From the NCBI GenBank assembly GCA_014549065.1, contig JACDOX010000118.1:102132-166131 (forward strand): a DNA stretch of 64,000 bases. The letters run 5' to 3'. Of this stretch, positions 61,701 through 64,000 are shown in pieces (position 1 is the stretch's first letter; each line of letters opens with the position of its first letter). This stretch comes from Cardinalis cardinalis. Taxonomy: Eukaryota > Chordata > Aves > Passeriformes > Cardinalidae. The position numbers were made by a program, and so were the translations under genes. A model generated the notes under the pieces. The model was not told the origin of the DNA. It saw only the letters and a list, made by a program, of their open reading frames with translations, and searched no databases.

Positions 61701-64000
61701 CAAGGTAAACTTCGCCCCTTTGGCGGGCAGTAGCTAAATGTCAGCAGTGAAGTCCTATTGACTAAGCTGTATTCAGTTTTCATCATGGAATACATTTCTT
61801 GTGGAATAATTGTTTGGCAGTTAGACACTCAGAACTAGTCTAGCTGGAGGAAATGGTGCAGATTTGGTAAGTGGTCCATAGCTCTGCAAGTCACAGGTGG
61901 TTCCCATTGCTCCTCTCGGACTGGCTGGGACCATGTTATCCTGTACACAAAGTAACACTGACAAGTACAACTTGCTCAATACCATCAAGCAATCTTCTGA
62001 ATAACCTACAACAAAAAAAGAGTTTTATATTCATGGCAGTCAATGACATGAAATCCAGTATTACTGACTTTTGATTTGTTGTTTGAAGCTGATAATGAGT
62101 CATAATATTTGAAATTGATAAAGTCACACTAGAGATAAAATATGCTTTAGGTTTTATTGTGGAGAATAAATGAAGCTATAGCTATTGAAAATACAAAAGT
62201 AGATATGAGTATATAGAGAGAAAGTGGCTGGAACACTCGTACATTGTATATGTGGTATTTTTTAAAATTTAATCAGAAGAATCCTAGTATTGATTTACTG
62301 AGCAATTTTAAAACCTAACAAGAAATATGTTCTCTTATTCACATCATTTTTCGTTAGTGAGATGCAACAGCTGTCCACCTTTGAAGTTGCCCATGTCAAT
62401 ATGTGTCCTTTTATTTTTTTCAGTGTCAAAGTTTAACGAAAAACAGCAGCTCTTTGTGCATTTGCAAATATTTGTTGAAGTTATCTAAAATAATTAACAT
62501 CCTTTGTATAGTAAGTTTTCATATGTAACAAAAGATGATGAGGTATGTGAGTTATCAAGTATTCACAAAAGTCATTGTGAGTGATGTAGTCTTTCAAAGC
62601 TTTCTTTTGTGAGAAATTTCCATGTAATAAAAATTGAGAGAATATAGTACAATACTTAGCTTAAATAAAATTGCATGAGTACTCAAAATGTGTTGAATTG
62701 CAAATTCAACAAATGTTCAAAAATTTGTTAACACAAGAAATAAAAGTGAAATATTTATATGAGTCTGCACTCATGTGAGTGTATCTGTGTAAGCAATCTT
62801 AAAAATATCTGTGGAATGAAAGTATTGAAAAAAGAAGTAATGCCAATTAAAAAAAATAAAATATCAGCCTTGGTTTTTGTGTTCTTTAAGGAACAAATTC
62901 TCAGAAGTTCCTCTATTTCTTTAGAAAAAAATTTGACTTCTTTTGAAATGGTTTATCTTGATTAGTATCTTGAATGCTTTGCTGAAACTGCTGCATTATT
63001 CCCTTCCTTTATTATTACCTGAAATGGCACTTTACAACGGAAAGCTCTCAGACTTAAACAAAACCTGGTTAATTCTATATTAGGCCAGGTTAGTTGAAGG
63101 AGAAGTATAATGGTGAATGAAGAATACACTCATCAAGTAAGAGTTCCTGCAGATATGAGTAGTGTCTTAATATAATGTGCTAAATTAGGTCTCAGGTGTT
63201 TAATCTCCATCCTCTGCGACTCAGTGCACTGTGGTGTTGCACACAGTGTTCATGAAATGCTCTCCTAGCATACCTGAGGTTAAACTCCAGCTGACCTGAT
63301 GAGGGCCATTGGATGAAGATGCCAAATGGTTCTTATGCCAAAAGGACACCCGGCTGCCTTCATTTGAGGAGGAAAAAAAAATCTAGCATCTGGACTCCAT
63401 AAACAGACACCTGCCTTTGTAGATGACTGGGTCTGTGAATTTTGGAATAGGAATGAAATATGAGAATTCTAGGGCTGGAAAAGGCACTATTAAATTTCTT
63501 CCTTGACAGAGATACNAGAACATGGGCATGTCCATTTCAGTGGGAGGGTCCAGTGGACAAGCTGAATATAAGCTTGTGTTTTGCACAAAAGAGGAGCCGT
63601 AGCTGTTTTAGATGTCTTAGTATGTGCTCATTTGTGGTCATAACTGAAGCTGCTGTTTGCCTGCTTTGGCAAAACTATGCAATTGCAGTAATTGCATTGA
63701 AGGGCCATAGAATAAACATGGCTGGGAAGAAGATAATTATCTGGAAATGAAACTGTTCATTTTGCTTTAGTTTACCAGGGAGGGACTGATGCTGCAGGGA
63801 TATTAACTTCCTGATGGGCAAGGATTTAATACAGTACCACGCTTTTATTACATCTGCTAATATTAAGTGTCTTGAATAAGTTGAATGTACAAGAGGATGT
63901 AATTAGGAAGGAATGATATGATTGTTCTTGCAAAATGCCAGATTTGAGATTAATACAAGACTTTCACCTAAATGTTACTTTAGGCCTTCTAATGCCTTTA
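55793..64000. other. Non-coding DNA to the window end
   Basis: About 8.2 kb without a supportable gene. The longest frames are 112 codons (plus, 60973-61311) and 110 codons (minus, 61496-61828); neither has a recognised domain. The motif-dense block at 58030-58290 and the promoter-like patch at 57060-57400 are described as findings. One ambiguous base is at 63516. A short CR1-like string near 63550 was not strong enough to call. Confidence 0.55.

Noticed and set aside
61720..61735. Small GC-rich hairpin (CGCC ... GGCG)
   Set aside because: The arms are only 4-5 bp with no terminator or RNA-gene context.
63540..63580. Short CR1-like string (GTGGACAAGCTGAATATAAGC region)
   Set aside because: About 20 bp resemble a conserved CR1 ORF2 segment, but the flanks do not continue the match, so it may be chance.
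1..64000. CRISPR arrays, operons, phage, plasmid or toxin modules
   Set aside because: No regularly spaced repeats, no ribosome-binding-site-led gene strings and no prokaryotic coding density; the retroelement content is that of a bird nuclear genome.

Overview
This is a 64-kb stretch of vertebrate nuclear DNA, almost certainly from a bird and most likely a songbird. It is AT-rich and non-coding as far as I can read it. The organism call rests on transposable elements: four CR1 (chicken repeat 1) LINE fragments, one ending in the diagnostic ATTCTATG-type octamer tail, and two endogenous-retrovirus LTR insertions of the class II (ERVK-like) type with 6-bp target-site duplications. I found no mammalian L1 or Alu/B1-type SINEs. 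Nine isolated N characters fit a draft genome assembly.

No protein-coding gene, tRNA, rRNA, CRISPR array or other prokaryotic feature could be supported. The open reading frames are short (142 codons at most), have no recognisable domains, and look like chance ORFs or relics in retroelements. The window reads as a gene desert or a piece of a very long intron.

Layout. 1-1379 is plain AT-rich DNA. 1386-1816 is a solo LTR with a perfect 6-bp duplication (ATTGCT). 1823-9878 is featureless apart from a faint coding-like relic near 5.3-6.4 kb. 9885-10595 is the most distinctive object: a collapsed ERVK-like provirus on the minus strand. It keeps one complete LTR, an exact 18-nt tRNA-Lys primer-binding site and about 100 bp of leader, joined directly to the last 33 bp of the other LTR. 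From 10.6 to 52 kb there is non-coding DNA with CR1 fragments at about 21.5, 27.7 and 45.7 kb, a (TAA)n, a (TAA)n/(CAA)n compound, a TATC-type AT repeat and a long polypurine tract. About 52.2-53.3 kb holds a GC-elevated block that is probably an unclassified LTR-type repeat, and a perfect 22-bp palindrome lies just beyond it. At 55.5 kb a CR1 ORF2 fragment is followed about 90 bp later by a pure (ATTCT)n microsatellite. The last 8 kb is again non-coding, with a candidate conserved regulatory block near 58.0-58.3 kb.

There is no pathway or operon here. What can be described is insertion history: old CR1 decay, LTR insertions followed by LTR-LTR or illegitimate deletion, and microsatellite growth. 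I did not find a convincing undescribed biological system. The leads that most merit a follow-up search are the collapsed provirus, the unclassified 52-53 kb repeat, the coding-like minus-strand stretch at 36.5-37.3 kb and the putative conserved elements.
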